From Carposina sasakii (lineage: Eukaryota > Arthropoda > Insecta > Lepidoptera > Carposinidae): a stretch of 64,000 nucleotides of DNA. Position numbers and translations under genes: made by a program. Positions 11,645 to 36,587 of this stretch are shown here, piece by piece. The first letter of the stretch is position 1, and each line of letters starts with the position of its first letter. The stretch is from positions 8,556,001 through 8,620,000 of the forward strand of contig CP053152.1 of assembly GCA_014607495.2 (NCBI GenBank), written 5' to 3'. The notes beneath the pieces were generated by a model. That model ran no database searches. It was not told the origin of the DNA and saw only the letters and a list, made by a program, of their open reading frames with translations.

Positions 11645-12115
11645 GGGCCGAACCATACCGTAATGACAGCGGCCGGCAGCGACGCGGCGGCGAGCACATT
11701 CAGTGTGAAATAATTTAAAACTTTATTTACATACTTATAACTATAATATCGCTGGAAAACTTCGAAAAGGACGGGCGGTGCCACGCGGTGACGCCCTTAG
11801 GGCCGAACGACACCGGAATGTCAGCGGCGAGACGAGGCCTGCACAGTCGGCCGCGGCATGCTCGTGTCACCGCATGCGGCCGCGCGCCTCCTCCCGAACC
11901 TACGCTCCTAGAGTCCTATTCACCAGCTTAAAAACTTCGAAAAGGTCTCGCGGCGACGCGCTCGCACTCGCGGCACCGCGAGCGGCCTCGGGCAGCCGCG
12001 AGCATATTCCGTCGACAGACGCGCGTCCTTTTCGAAGTTTTCAAGCGATACTAGTATGTAAATAAAGTTTAAAATTACTTCACACTGAAAGTGTTCGCCG
12101 CGTCGCAGCATTGTA
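11645..12115. mobile_element. GC-rich foldback element nested in the 11157 element
   Basis: Arms of about 80 bp are inverted copies: 'ttcagtgtgaaataattt', 'aaactttatttacatac' and 'aaaacttcgaaaaggacg' on the left recur inverted at 12020-12095. Outside the arms lies 'gcgacgcggcg' at both ends. 'agggccgaac' followed by 'gtcagcggc'-like words appears twice as a direct repeat (11644 and 11800). The core is very GC-rich for this window. The open frames over it have no recognisable protein. Confidence 0.7.
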
Positions 12116-12311
12116 TCACACAATAACCAATAAGCCCATTTAATTAGTCACAGGATAGCCCGATATAATTAGCACGGAGAGCAAAAATTACTGATAATCA
12201 AATTAAAAATACATTTCTTGCGAGTAATAACACTGTGGTAACAACAAAACAACAAAATGGTACTCGTTCAGCATTTCAGTATTTGCCTAGCTGTCACCCA
12301 CACCCTGTATA

Positions 12312-15229
12312 GAATTTTGTTTGATGTATGTTTTGTACAAAATGATGAAGAGCTTCATCATAATTATGAAGGTCTGTCTGTTAACGAGTAACAAACTGTA
12401 CCTTTCTGCTTCCAGGTCACCTTGCTTTTTCAGTAAATAACTGGGTATAATAAATAAAATACGCTGTAGCAAATTAAATTCATAGTTTTATTTTTATAAT
12501 AAATAAAAATCATGAAAACACTCTTTTTGAGAATTTTCTGTATATTAAATACATCATACAAAAGATGTCAATACAAACTAAATCACTTGGTGCAAAGGCA
12601 AGCCTGCCGGTTCGGGGTTCGCCCATGAGTAGAGAACGTCACTTTGAGCTAACTATGCAACAGGCGAGTGAAACCGAGGGTAGCCTCTTATTTACCTACA
12701 CTTTATAACAAAACAACCTAAACTAAAGAATAACAAAGACACAAACTACTCTCCTCCTGGAATGCATCTTTGTATAAATCTCTAATTTTGAATGCAAATA
12801 TAAGTATTTGATCATGATTGATGTAAAATAATGTAAATAGAGGTATGTAAAAAGCGTATTACACTTTCAACGAAAAAAAAACCCGATAATTTAGCTTTTT
12901 TAAAAAGAAATAAATAAAATATAATAAAATCAAGTAACTAACTTAAGTGTGAAAATAATTTACTACAACTTTACACCTAAATGATATAAATGTATTGCAA
13001 CAGCAAGGAGCTTTGGAACCATTGAGTAATTGAGGGCTTAGATTAAAATTTTAACTCGATATAATCTCGTAGAACAAAAATTGTGATCTATCTTTGGTTA
13101 ACTGACACTGGACGATAGTTCCACAACTCCTCAGTGGCGCCGGACGGAGCGCTGGTCGCTCCGGACTCGGAACCAAAGTGATTATTTCGTAAGTACTTAA
13201 GTTACAGATCTACTATGATGCATCTTAAAAGCAAATAGAGAACTTTAACCAACCAATGATGTTTTCCAACAAAATTGTTTTAGTTGATATATAACAATTC
13301 TCCTATAGACAAAAACGGCTACTATATCCGTCCGCAGAGCGATGACTATTCTATTATGAATTCTGTTATTTGATAAAATGATTAGTATAAGTATAGATGT
13401 TTAGTGTTAGCCCTTTTCATCAAGTCGATACTAAAGTTACTATAGAGATAATACCAATCAGACGCGATACGAAACTGATACATTTGCTAAATAAAACATC
13501 ACAGCTCACAAGCAAACGTGATAGATGACGTACCATCTGGCTAAGCCAAGGTGATATAAATGATAACGTTGTAATTATGTTTTTGCGCTATGTTTCGATT
13601 CTTTATATTTTTATTACCAGAGCAAATGTGTTAGTTGAAGAGATTTTGATATTTTGAAGTCAAATATAAAAATCACCCACTAATTGTTTATTTTAGTGTC
13701 GGTCTGGCGCAGATCGCACCTCGTAGCTGTGAACTTGCTCGATGTAGCAAGTCGCCGAAGCGCACACGCACTACTACCCCAATTGTATATCGAATATTTC
13801 TAGTCATTCATTACAAATATTTTAAAGTCCTATTTCATATAGTTATCACCTAAATCACCTTGTGAGAAAATATGTTAACTAAAATAAATGCTCACATACA
13901 GGCATAACAATGCTTATCACAATATATAAAAATATATATTAAAAGAAGCTTACGCTACAACTACACACTGAAGATGCATACTGGTATGCATTTGCCACCA
14001 CACGAGGAATATGACGAGAACGCGGCCTGTCCGTTTACATTTTTTTTTGTATTTCTTTTTATTTTTTTATTTGTGCGGTAGCATATGCAAGTCTGCAAAC
14101 GATTCACAGCATATTCTTAAAGATAATGACATATTGCAACGAAGAAATCATTGTGTCCATCCAATAGGAAAGAAATGTGAATATCTTTGCAGGTCCCTTT
14201 CATAATTTGGTAACTGGCTGGTTATTCTTTGTACTGACGTTTATTTTTAAACCAATTTCCTCCATCACATTTCTTTCCAGTAGATAAATTACATCACTAA
14301 TTTTTTGGGTATAATTTAGCACAAAATGCATAAGCATTTAAGGTGAGAAACTAAATATAATACTTTGTCATTTTCATAAAAATATCGTTCATCTGATTTA
14401 TTAAAAAATAGCAACATCAAACACCACTGGAGCCTCAAATCTTAACACTTGCAACTTTATATTAATTAATTTACATGAAACCTGATCCATTACAATTAGC
14501 AGAAAGCCATTATCCTAAATCCATGTGCACTTATTGAATTAAGATATATAGCTCGAAAGTTGAAGCCTAAGAGAATTACTACGATATTTTTCCTTTTTTT
14601 TTTTGTTGCAACTTATATTAGGCTTTTCATAAACACATATTAATATAATGGGTATAATTTTCGAGACTGATTTCGCCGCCCCAGTAAGGTACATCTATGA
14701 AGTTTCATTTAAATTCTCTATGACGCAACGGCAACCTCTTCAACTTTCATCTGGAACGAGAATATAGAAGTGAGTGATGTCTATATAATGTATTGATACA
14801 TGGGGATCCTGGATTATCTTTAGGGACACACATCATTTATCCGACAGCCAAACTAATATTTCAATGGATCCTGGCTGTTCAGTTGTTATGTTAACATCAT
14901 TAGAAAATATTTTCTTTTCTTCAATAGTACATATTCATTCCATAATAATATTATTCTAGACCACCGGACATCTAAGTGCTTGTTTTTTCTTTTTAGTTTT
15001 TTTATTATGTACATAGTTTGGTTCTTTTTTAGGCAGTCGGGTTTTTCAATTTTTTTAAATTATTTTATACTTTTTTTTAAGACCATGTCTTATTTTTCTG
15101 CCAAAGGGGCTGCCTTATTGTTATATTTTTTCTTATCATGGGAGGGGAGGAAGGGGTTAAAAACTAGCGAAAATAGTCTTACGTAATAAATGAATGGCGC
15201 CTGTATAATAAGGAACAAAATGTAGTTAC
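12312..15229 (-). other. Khc 3' end region: last intron(s), terminal exon(s), 3' UTR
   Basis: Read on the minus strand this must hold the end of Khc, because exon 18 ends at 15230 with a donor in phase 1. AATAAA on the minus strand at 12492-12487 is a possible polyA signal. A GC-rich open stretch at 13195-13088 (minus) ends in a stop and looks coding, but its only AG acceptors give phase 0, so an extra exon would be needed to reach it. A second GC-rich patch is at 13690-13790. I could not settle the exon structure. Confidence 0.4.
13088..13195 (-). other. Candidate Khc terminal coding stretch
   Basis: On the minus strand, 28 codons from GGT at 13174 to a TAG at 13090-13088 are open and GC-rich (ESGATSAPSG ... 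EELWNYRPVSVNQR), unlike the surrounding intron. Acceptor-like AGs (cttaag at about 13196, ccgag at about 13166) enter it in phase 0, while exon 18 of Khc leaves in phase 1. So either a small exon is missing or this is not Khc. Confidence 0.3.
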
Positions 15230-28545
<13,316 letters not shown>

Positions 28546-30670
28546 ATTTTTTAAAATACTTACACTAAACACAAACTATGCAATTAATAAAAAATAAAAC
28601 TTATTTGGAACTTATAACCGTGCATGAAGAACTACAAAGTTAAAATTTATCACTGGAAAATCTTCATGACAGCAATATCAAAATGTCGGCCATATTCTTT
28701 TGAAGAAAAGAAAGGAAAGCTCAATAATGCCGTGATTGGTTGAAAATTCTGAATAACCAACCTAAGGGGAAAAAATCGATCTATTGCCAACATATAAATA
28801 TATTATAACTGCGTTCATGTCTTAGATCAAACATGTTCAAACACATTTCATATTTGAGTATAGCTCCTTCCAATGAATGAAAAGAATGATTTTGATCAAC
28901 AATGCAAATGAACGAACAAAAAAGGATGAGTAATTCATTCACTCTTTTTGAAGTGGCGTGAGGCGAGTGTGTTGTGTTTTGTGAATTTTTTGATTTATTA
29001 AATTTATCATGTTCGAATAGAATTAAATTACTATTTGGGGCCATCGACAAGACTGGTAAGTTTTTAAAGCACTAACTTGCACGAAAGTTGTTTTAAATTT
29101 CATGATAGTTGAATCAGCAAAGCACCACAAGGTACATTTACTTCTCTCAATTTCAACCCACGGTCGACCTGATTTCTTAGTATAATTTTATATAGAGTAC
29201 TAACTTCTGTTATAGTTCTGATGATATGATAGCGTATTTTACATATAATTAATAGATAATTTATTTTTTGCATTATTTTATATATAAGTTTCATGACTTG
29301 GAATCCAAGACTTGGATTATGTAGGATACATAACACACACCTTACCAGAACATTAAAAAAATGGTATAAATGTTTTATGTATACACTAAAAGTTGCTTAT
29401 GTCTATAATAAAATACTGTGGTAAATTGTAATCTTTTCTTTAGGCCAAATCTATTATGTATTTTATATGCTAAGATCAGCTGTACTTAGCTTGTTCATAA
29501 TTATTGTACAAGCATACAAGTAGCTATGGGGTGGGTATCATCTCTTAGAACAAAGATATTTATTTATTCAAATTCTTAAAATTAAAAAAATGAACAGCTC
29601 TAATAACATATAATGTGCAATAAAGAATAAGAATGAATAAGATAAACTAAATCTTCAATGTTTATTTGTGACTACTCTGTTTTGTTCCTGCCTATTTTCT
29701 TTGTATGGAAATTTCAAAATTGCATGGAAATAGGTACTATTTCTTTAATGGGTAATGCGTTGGGTTGTACTTGTTTGGTATTGATCAAACTGTAAGAGAT
29801 TTATTCATGCTGTGATATAAATAAATAAAACAGCTGTAATGTTAAGTCTCCGCTGTGTTTAGAAAGTTATGTTTCAATATAACTGCTGCTACTAGGCTTT
29901 TGAATAAGGCTTTAAAATATTAAATAATAATAAAATTTATTATATGTATTTAGAATTAAAATTTAATACATAATTTATTATCAATTAAATAAAAATGTTT
30001 TATATTTAAGTTTTTATTCTGTATTGCCCCACTGCATAACTCATTAAATGAATAGATATTAAGCTTTTTACCAATCAGGAGATATGTATTTATACATACT
30101 TACTTAACAGTTGACAAGGGTAGATGCAACATCCATACTTTGGGTGGGAGAAAGACTGAGTTCACTATGAAAGGTTAACACAATGTGTGTATCGTGAGTG
30201 GTCTTATAAAATAGTTTTTCTAGAAAAAAAATTAGTCCATGTGGGAAATTTAGGGGACCAGATCACTAGTGAATACATTGATTTGAAACTAAAACTCGTT
30301 GTAATCCTTCCATGTCATATATTGAAGATTGAAGATATGTGTTGTTCAGTCTGAAGGCATGGGTTCAATACTAGTAATGGGCATGTACCAGTGAATTTAT
30401 TTAATGTATGGATTTTCTAAAATTGTCACTACCTTGGGGGTTGACATCAGGCAGGCAACTGGCTGTAAAACAAATGCCAAGTCTTTAACAATGTAACTGA
30501 GTTTTGAAAGAAACCATATTGCACCAACCCCTTCGATCATACTTGATCGAAGAACAACCCCATAAATAATGGGGTATGGGGAGGGAGATGATGATTAATG
30601 TATTGAAGATTACAAGCAGATGTATTGCTTACTTTTTATTAGATTCCAACAGAAATAAATATATAAGTAT
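28546..30670. other. Khc upstream region and intergenic DNA
   Basis: Bases 28546-28800 should hold the Khc 5' UTR and promoter; no TATA box or initiator is convincing. At 28960-29055 the plus strand is relatively G/T-rich and ends 'gacaagactg' followed by gtaagttttt, a good splice donor, so a divergent noncoding exon is possible. The rest, to 30670, is AT-rich with no gene seen. Confidence 0.4.
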
Positions 30671-30671
30671 A

Positions 30672-30860
30672 GCTATTGGGATGAAAAATAATGTTGCCAA
30701 TATGTAATTTAGAAAAGAGATAGAGAGAAAAATTCATCTTCCGAGTAATTGACCCGGTAGCTCAGTGGTTAGAGCGGCTGGCACTGTATGCAGTGGTCAT
30801 GGGTTCAATTCCCACTCGGGTGAAGATTTTTTTCATTTCTTTATTAATAATTTTATAAAT
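30672..30860 (+). mobile_element. tRNA-derived SINE family 1, copy a
   Basis: The tRNA-like head at 30745-30823 has an A box 'tagctcagtggttagagcgg' and a B box 'gggttcaattccc', then the tail 'catttctttattaataattt'. The 70 bases before the head ('gggatgaaaaataatgttgc') are shared with copy b, so either the SINE has a 5' extension or the locus was duplicated. It would not fold as a good functional tRNA. Confidence 0.8.
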
Positions 30861-30997
30861 ATATAATATCTTGACTAAGATAAATTTATAAAAACACTTC
30901 TCCCTTAATATAATCCGTTAGGATATGGTTGATCGTTTCATCTTTAAACATTGTGCTGAGGGATTCAGCTTTGTTTGCCAAGATTTGGCTCCTGTAT

Positions 30998-31182
30998 AGC
31001 TATCGGGATGAAAAATAATGTTGCCAATATGTAATTTAGAAAAGAGATGGTAAAATTCGTCATCCGAGTAATTGACCCGGTAGCTCAGTTGTTAGAGCGG
31101 CTGGCACGGTATGCAGTAGTCGTGGGTTCGATTCCCACTCAGGTGAAGAATTTTTTCCATTTCTTTATTAATAATTTTAGAA
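30998..31182 (+). mobile_element. tRNA-derived SINE family 1, copy b
   Basis: Same structure as copy a, 326 bases downstream: A box 'tagctcagttgttagagcgg', B box 'gggttcgattccc', tail 'ccatttctttattaataatt'. The shared 5' flank is also present. Confidence 0.8.
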
Positions 31183-31184
31183 TT

Positions 31185-31460
31185 AAATTAGACCGTGTGC
31201 ATGAACGTTTAAAGAACAACGGACATAATGCTGTCAATGCACAGATTGAAGCACCGTAATGGCGGCTCGTTGCGAATGAATGCGTATTTTCTAGTAGGTG
31301 CCGAGCTTACTATGGTTTGTTTGTGTGGGTGGATAACGCGTCAATACACATCCCTACTCCATGGAATATTGTTACCGAGCTTACTATGAATGCTTCACTC
31401 TGTGTATTGACAACACTGTCCGTTATTCTTTATACGTTCATGACCGTGTGTTTATTGGGA
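31185..31460. mobile_element. Foldback MITE next to the SINE pair
   Basis: Left 'accgtgtgcatgaacgttta' with 'gaacaacggaca' and 'gtcaatgcacag' is mirrored on the right by 'ctgtgtattgac', 'tgtccgttattc' and 'tacgttcatgaccgtgtg'. Arms are about 62 bp and the total is about 275 bp. It touches the tail of SINE copy b. Confidence 0.75.
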
Positions 31461-31469
31461 ATAAATTTT

Positions 31470-32570
31470 AGTTTGGATTCAAGACTTATGATGTATAATA
31501 GTGCATGTTTTTATTAATATTTTGAATGTTAAAAAATATTTATTTTATACAATATTCAAACAATATCAATATTTGTTATCTCTCTGTATGTGTCATTCTA
31601 GTGAAGATACAAAAATTCCCGTTCGTGGAATAAGTAACTTGCCGTACATACATATCATGTCAGTAGACTGCGATACTGTAAAAAGCAGGGGATTCTTGCG
31701 GTCAGTGTCGGGGCGCGGCGTTTACACGGGACGGTCAACGACCCCCGTGCACCCCGCACAAGCCGTTATCATCGATATATGGAAACTGGCTGAAGGTTGC
31801 GCCAGTCGGAGATTCAGTACTATTAGATGTCTACTTCTTACGAGTTTCTAGGAATGGTCCATGTTTTATAGAGCTGCAGATTAATTTGACGAACATAAGT
31901 ATTCCTGCAGGAACATACTCACACACACACACCTCATAAAGGTAATGTGTACGTTGGTAGGGTAATAGTGATATAAGGGTAAAGTGAAGTATGTACCTAC
32001 CTATATCAATGGAAGTGAACTCGAAATGGATGCATCCTGTTCTATTCTCTTTAACTAATGGTATCGCACAACCTTCTATGGCAGCCAGCGATTGAATAGG
32101 ATGGATTGTTTACCATATCGTTACGATACATTCGTATACATAGGTTGAATCATCCTTCCTTAGTTGATATGACGTAATCCGCGGCCTACAGAACACCGGT
32201 TTTAGCGCTGAACTTAACTGTGTGTGATCACTACAGCCTGACACACAAAGAGCCTTGGGCGTTATTTTATAGTATTTAAATTAATACGGTCATAATAAGG
32301 TATTAAACCAAGACATTTTTCAACCGGAAAGAATTTTAAAGATAATTACAACTATTTTCTGTATCAGAAAAACTACCTGGACTATCTTTACGCGTTGTGG
32401 GGTTGTAATCTCGCTAAAACTCTATATTAATTAACATTTGGTAATATTATTCAGTAAGTACAGCGCAATATTTTTTAAAAAACACCGTTCACTGCTCTGT
32501 CTGACAAAATCCATATTAAGCGAATGAGGCTTATTAAAAATTTAGCACTTGTACTCGTACAGATCACTAT
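31470..32570. other. Intergenic DNA, GC-richer patch at 31640-31850
   Basis: An open plus-strand frame runs 31501-31851. Its second half is GC-richer ('cagtgtcggggcgcggcg'), but the protein shows no recognisable domain and no splice context. Probably non-coding or an old element. The rest has short (CA)n at 31919 and nothing else. Confidence 0.4.
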
Positions 32571-32574
32571 TACT

Positions 32575-33632
32575 ATAATGATAATAATAATTTATTTTCA
32601 ATGTACACACATTGCTTAGTTATCATTATTACAAATTAATTATAGAATATTAGTGTACATGTGTACACTGCAGAATATTCTATTTTGCATACGTTAACTA
32701 TGATACCCACACTAGGCTTAAGGCCTGTCTCGTGGATATCGAAGTTACATTTAGCTCGAGAAAAACAAAGTTTACAAAAATATATGTAACAGTTAACACT
32801 TAACAAAAATTGTACAGAGTACAGAATTAAGACTTTTAAGTTATATCTACTATGCGAGTATATTCTTGTACCTATATAAATAAAAACAAAACAGTTCGAA
32901 CTTCAAATAACAAGTACTAAGGAAAAGTAAATCTTTAAAACAAAAACGTATTAATATCTTTTTAACATTACCTATACATATAAACTATCTGTGTAAATTA
33001 TTAGGAAAAGCTATTATACAGAGTGCCTCAATGCACGACTCTCAGGAAGTTTTCCGTGAAATCATATGACCACGGTTGTATGGTGCACGGATTTTTGATT
33101 TTGATTCCCGTAATATACACTCTTTAACATCGCAGACTTTTATTACTCTGTTATACACAAAGGAATTCCAATAAGGTTTGAATCTATGCGCGAAACTTGT
33201 TTGGGTTCTGGGTGAGTGTATTTTATAAATACGAGATTGCAATAATTCCTGATAATCTGGAGAGTTAATGACCATTTTATGGGTATTTAGGCTTACCTTT
33301 AAGATATGAAGTCTGCGAATGCTGAGTACCTGAGCATCCTCAAGCAGAAAGGCGGTTGGGTAAAGGAATGGCTTATATAGCATTACCTTAAATACAGCCC
33401 GTTGAGCTCTCTCCAATTTGATAAGCGCCGAGGTTGTTGTGCCCCAAACCGAGATGCAGTAGGTAAGTACATATTGACATAATGCAAAATATATAGTTTT
33501 TAATAAATGCAAATTTGAGGATGGAAATCACACACTAAGTTGTTTCATAATATGGATGATTTTACGAGTTCTACCCGATGTAAGTTCGATATGGTCTGCA
33601 AAGGTCAACTTATCATCAATAATCAATACTAT
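32575..33632 (-). pseudogene. Non-LTR retrotransposon, 5'-truncated, RT C-terminal part
   Basis: On the minus strand the frame starts near 33632 (DDKLTFADHIELTSGRTRK), crosses an in-frame TGA at 33530-33528, and continues to 33042 (LTYCISVWGTTTSALIKLERAQRA, typical of the region after the RT domain in Jockey/CR1-type LINEs). Then follow about 460 bases of 3' UTR ending in a (TAT)n-like run near 32575. The catalytic part is absent. Dead copy. Confidence 0.75.
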
Positions 33633-33649
33633 TATTTGGTTTACTGTTT

Positions 33650-35585
33650 TTATTGAAATTGGATCGATTTCGAATGAATTGTTGAATTAACTTCAGGTGA
33701 GATTAATTAATATAAACATATGAATTTTAAAATCACAACAATTTAAATAAACGGTGCAAACTTCACTCTTACTTGGTCCCTTTTAGTGCTAAGTAGAGAT
33801 TAAAACTTCGAATTTCGTAACTTCGAATTTCTGCAAGGTCAGATTTTCGCAAGAATGCTGTTTCTCCTTATGTGGGTCGACGTACGCAGTTGGTGTTGTA
33901 TCCTCTCAGACAATTTGGAATACTTCAATTCCAGTTCAAAAACGCATCAAAAAAATTTAAGGGTTTTAAAGTCTGATATTGCTTTATAAGTTTATAGTCT
34001 AGTCTAGGACGATTTATAGTATTTAGGTCAGACATGAAGACATTTGCAAACTGCGCATGCGTAACCTATGTTATCACTTAATTTTTTTGATGATGTGTCT
34101 CCAAGTCATGGTTTATTGAGTATTGGTTCTAAGAATGAACGGTGACGGCCGGTGTATCACCGGCGGCTGTCGAGTTATTTTCTGTTTCATTAGTCACGCG
34201 TGTATCCGGCGCGCGCGCACCGCTGCAGTCGCGCAGACGCTCGAAATTATTGTAATATTGTACAAAACTAGTCAATAAACGAACCCAAAACTTCGCGTTA
34301 CGTCACCCCTGTTTGAACATTAATTTCGTTCTCTTCAACATTAGTCGTTAGCGCAAAAAAATGGGAAGTGTCTGAGTCTGAATTTAATAAAGTGTAGTTC
34401 TCTATTTTTTTGAATTATATATTTCTATAATTTTAACACTAGAAAATATGTGATTTAACCATATAGTATGAGCATGAGTCAATTTCTGTGATATAGACGT
34501 ATTGTATTGTCATACATAAAATAACTATAATTCGTGTTCATATGTGGGTCATTGCCTCATCAATTTTGAAGGATTGTTATTCTGAGTGCAGTGTAATGTG
34601 CAGTGTCTTAAATAAACTTTTATTGGTATGTATTCATGTCTGTTAATAATAATTATTCAAATTGCTTATCAAAGAGTTCTTTATAACCCTATGTAGTAAC
34701 AGTGCTATAATCGTAGTGTAAAAATACACTCATAGAGCTGGCACCTGTTTACGCGTTTTATTATGAGCTCATAATGTGATTCAGTGTAGCTTAAATCATT
34801 TTTTAAACACATAGTTACCAACGTAGCCTACGCAAAAAGTTGTCATAAAGTTAGCATTTAATCATCGTCTCATCTCAATATCCAATAATTCAAAATATAA
34901 TTTGTTCGACGTTAAAGCGACTGTCAATATTATTTTAACATCAAGAAAAAAAAACAGATGTTTATGCATGCAAGCTTGTGAAAACCTTAGTCCCATTGTA
35001 CGTAATGTCTTCCTTTTTGTTTGTGTTTAAAAAGCAAGAAAGCCTGGTGTAATTCGCAATGGAATCAAATCTAGGATTAAGCATTCGATGCATTATAGCT
35101 TCTTTGATAAATTTCAAATCACTCGCTGGAAAGTCAAGTCATTTTACATTTTATTTATCACGCACTCACTTTTACATACGCTGATAATATACTTTTCTTC
35201 TTCACCTTTTCTACAAACAAACCTCAATGTAAATTATTAAGATGTCGCTCAGCCAATAATTGCATTTAAAACACGTTTCTTATCTTGAACTAGTAACATT
35301 ATGATATGTCAGACGTTTGTTGCATTTATTTGTACAAGGACGAGATAAAAACCGTTACTTCGAAAGCATCAGGGTTTTGTATAAAATGCAATAATTAAGG
35401 CGCTGGGTACTAGATGTACGGTGAAGAACATGTACTTAGTTACTGGGAACCTGATGTACATTCCTTCTGTTATTATTTAATTTAGATTTCACACTTTGTA
35501 TTGTGTGAGGTTGGCTCCCGGAGCGGGTTGCACATACATTGGTGATCATCGTTTGACTTCCCCTCGGCACACTCGTACTTAGTTA
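33650..35585. other. Intergenic DNA with a GC-rich block at 34140-34320
   Basis: Most is AT-rich. Bases 34140-34320 carry 'cggccggtgtatcaccggcg', 'ccggcgcgcgcgcaccgc' and then 'caataaacgaacccaaaact'. This could be a promoter/5' exon for integrin or a solo LTR; I saw no clear paired ends. No open frame of interest. Confidence 0.4.
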
Positions 35586-35593
35586 CTGGGATA

Positions 35594-36385
35594 CGAGGGC
35601 TGATGTACATTCCTTCTTGTTCCAGCGAGTTTCCAATTTTTTTATATACGTTTTGTCGAGGTCTTCAAAATATTTGCAGTCCTCATTTGTCTTTCCAAGC
35701 CATCTTTTCAGATTTGGGAATAGGTAATAATCGCAAGTTTGTCCACAGTGACAAATCGACTCAAAAAATTCCGAGGATTACGCTTCATCATATCCAAACA
35801 CAGTTTTGAAATTCGCTTTCTTTCGTGGTTCGATTGTCAACAAACGTGGATCGTGCAGACAGCTTTGTCATACCCAAATCTTCATGCAGGATTTTATGTA
35901 CTCGCTCAGTGGAGATGCCTGTGTTCTCAGCTATTTCACGCACCTTCACTCGGCGGTCGTCGAGTACAATATTATGGACTTCTTCAACAACATCCTCAGT
36001 AGTGACTTCGATTGGGCGACCAGAGCGTGGAGCATCAGATGTGCTTGACCGACCACGTTTAAAATCATTTATCCAGTTATAAACAGTCTGCAACGTTGGT
36101 GCGTTAGTGCCATGAACAGAATCAAGTTCAGTTTTTATTGTGGCAGCACTGCAACCCTTCATAAAAAAATGTTTTATAACGGCACGAAATTCAGTTTTTT
36201 CCATAGTTGTTGAATATTTACGAGTGATCGCAGTTAAACAATGGTTATACTGACAAAAACTTGGTTTTTTTTGCTGAATTTTTGACAGTCTTCATTTGAA
36301 AGATTGTGCCTGCCAGTGTTAACGCCATTTACCAGAAAAATGGTTTTACAAATAGTTTTTAAAAGGACTTATCAAACAGCCCTCG
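35594..36385 (-). mobile_element. Internally deleted mariner element
   Basis: Both outer ends read CGAGGGCTG inwards and are flanked by TA (35592-35593 and 36386-36387), as expected for mariner. The minus-strand frame at 36204-35788 encodes the N-terminal two helix-turn-helix parts of a mariner transposase (MEKTEFRAVIKHFF..., HEDLGMTKLSAR). Further on, words like RFVTVD and YFEDLDKTY in other frames match the middle and C-terminal part. The length is about 790 bp against roughly 1.3 kb for full mariners, so the catalytic core is mostly lost. Non-autonomous. Confidence 0.8.
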
Positions 36386-36477
36386 TAAGTTTGCTAAATA
36401 TGTATTTCGCGAAAAGTCCAGTAAATCAAACTAATAAACTTTCCATTACTCCCAACAAAACTTAAGTTTATTCAAAT

Positions 36478-36587
36478 ATCTTGATTAGCCGATGTTTGAC
36501 AGTGGGCGACCGAAATCGCCGGGTGTTACCAGCGTCCTCGATACGGGCGCGTGGGCGGCGCCCTTTCTCGTCCACGGCCGCCCACAG
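36478..36587 (+). promoter_or_regulatory. Candidate noncoding first exon of integrin beta
   Basis: A GC-rich block in AT-rich DNA ('ggcgcgtgggcggcgccc') ending 'gcccacag' and then gtgagccc, a consensus splice donor at 36588. The first coding exon of integrin beta begins with an acceptor at 37551, so an upstream 5' UTR exon must exist; this is the nearest fit. Not proven. Confidence 0.4.

Larger units (their letters stand above)
11157..12311 (-). mobile_element. TATACAGGG-ended element interrupted by two insertions
   Basis: The left end 'tatacagggtgtgacagcc' and the right end 'acccacaccctgtata' are inverted repeats. A shorter relative at 56612-56943 (332 bp, opposite orientation) matches the two outer parts: 'cagtgttatta', 'ttaatttgattatc', 'tcctgtgacta', 'ggttattgtg' and 'gttgatcagt' occur in the same order. 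The extra length here comes from a SINE (11279-11530) and a GC-rich foldback (about 11645-12115). Confidence 0.75.

Noticed and set aside
11778..12123. Open frames in the GC-rich block at 11.8-12.1 kb
   Set aside because: They lie inside a foldback element and show no recognisable protein.
30745..30823. tRNA gene
   Set aside because: A- and B-box-like words are present, but the acceptor stem does not pair and the unit has a SINE tail and several copies.
35603..36082. Plus-strand open frames at 35.6-36.1 kb
   Set aside because: They are antisense to the mariner transposase remnant.
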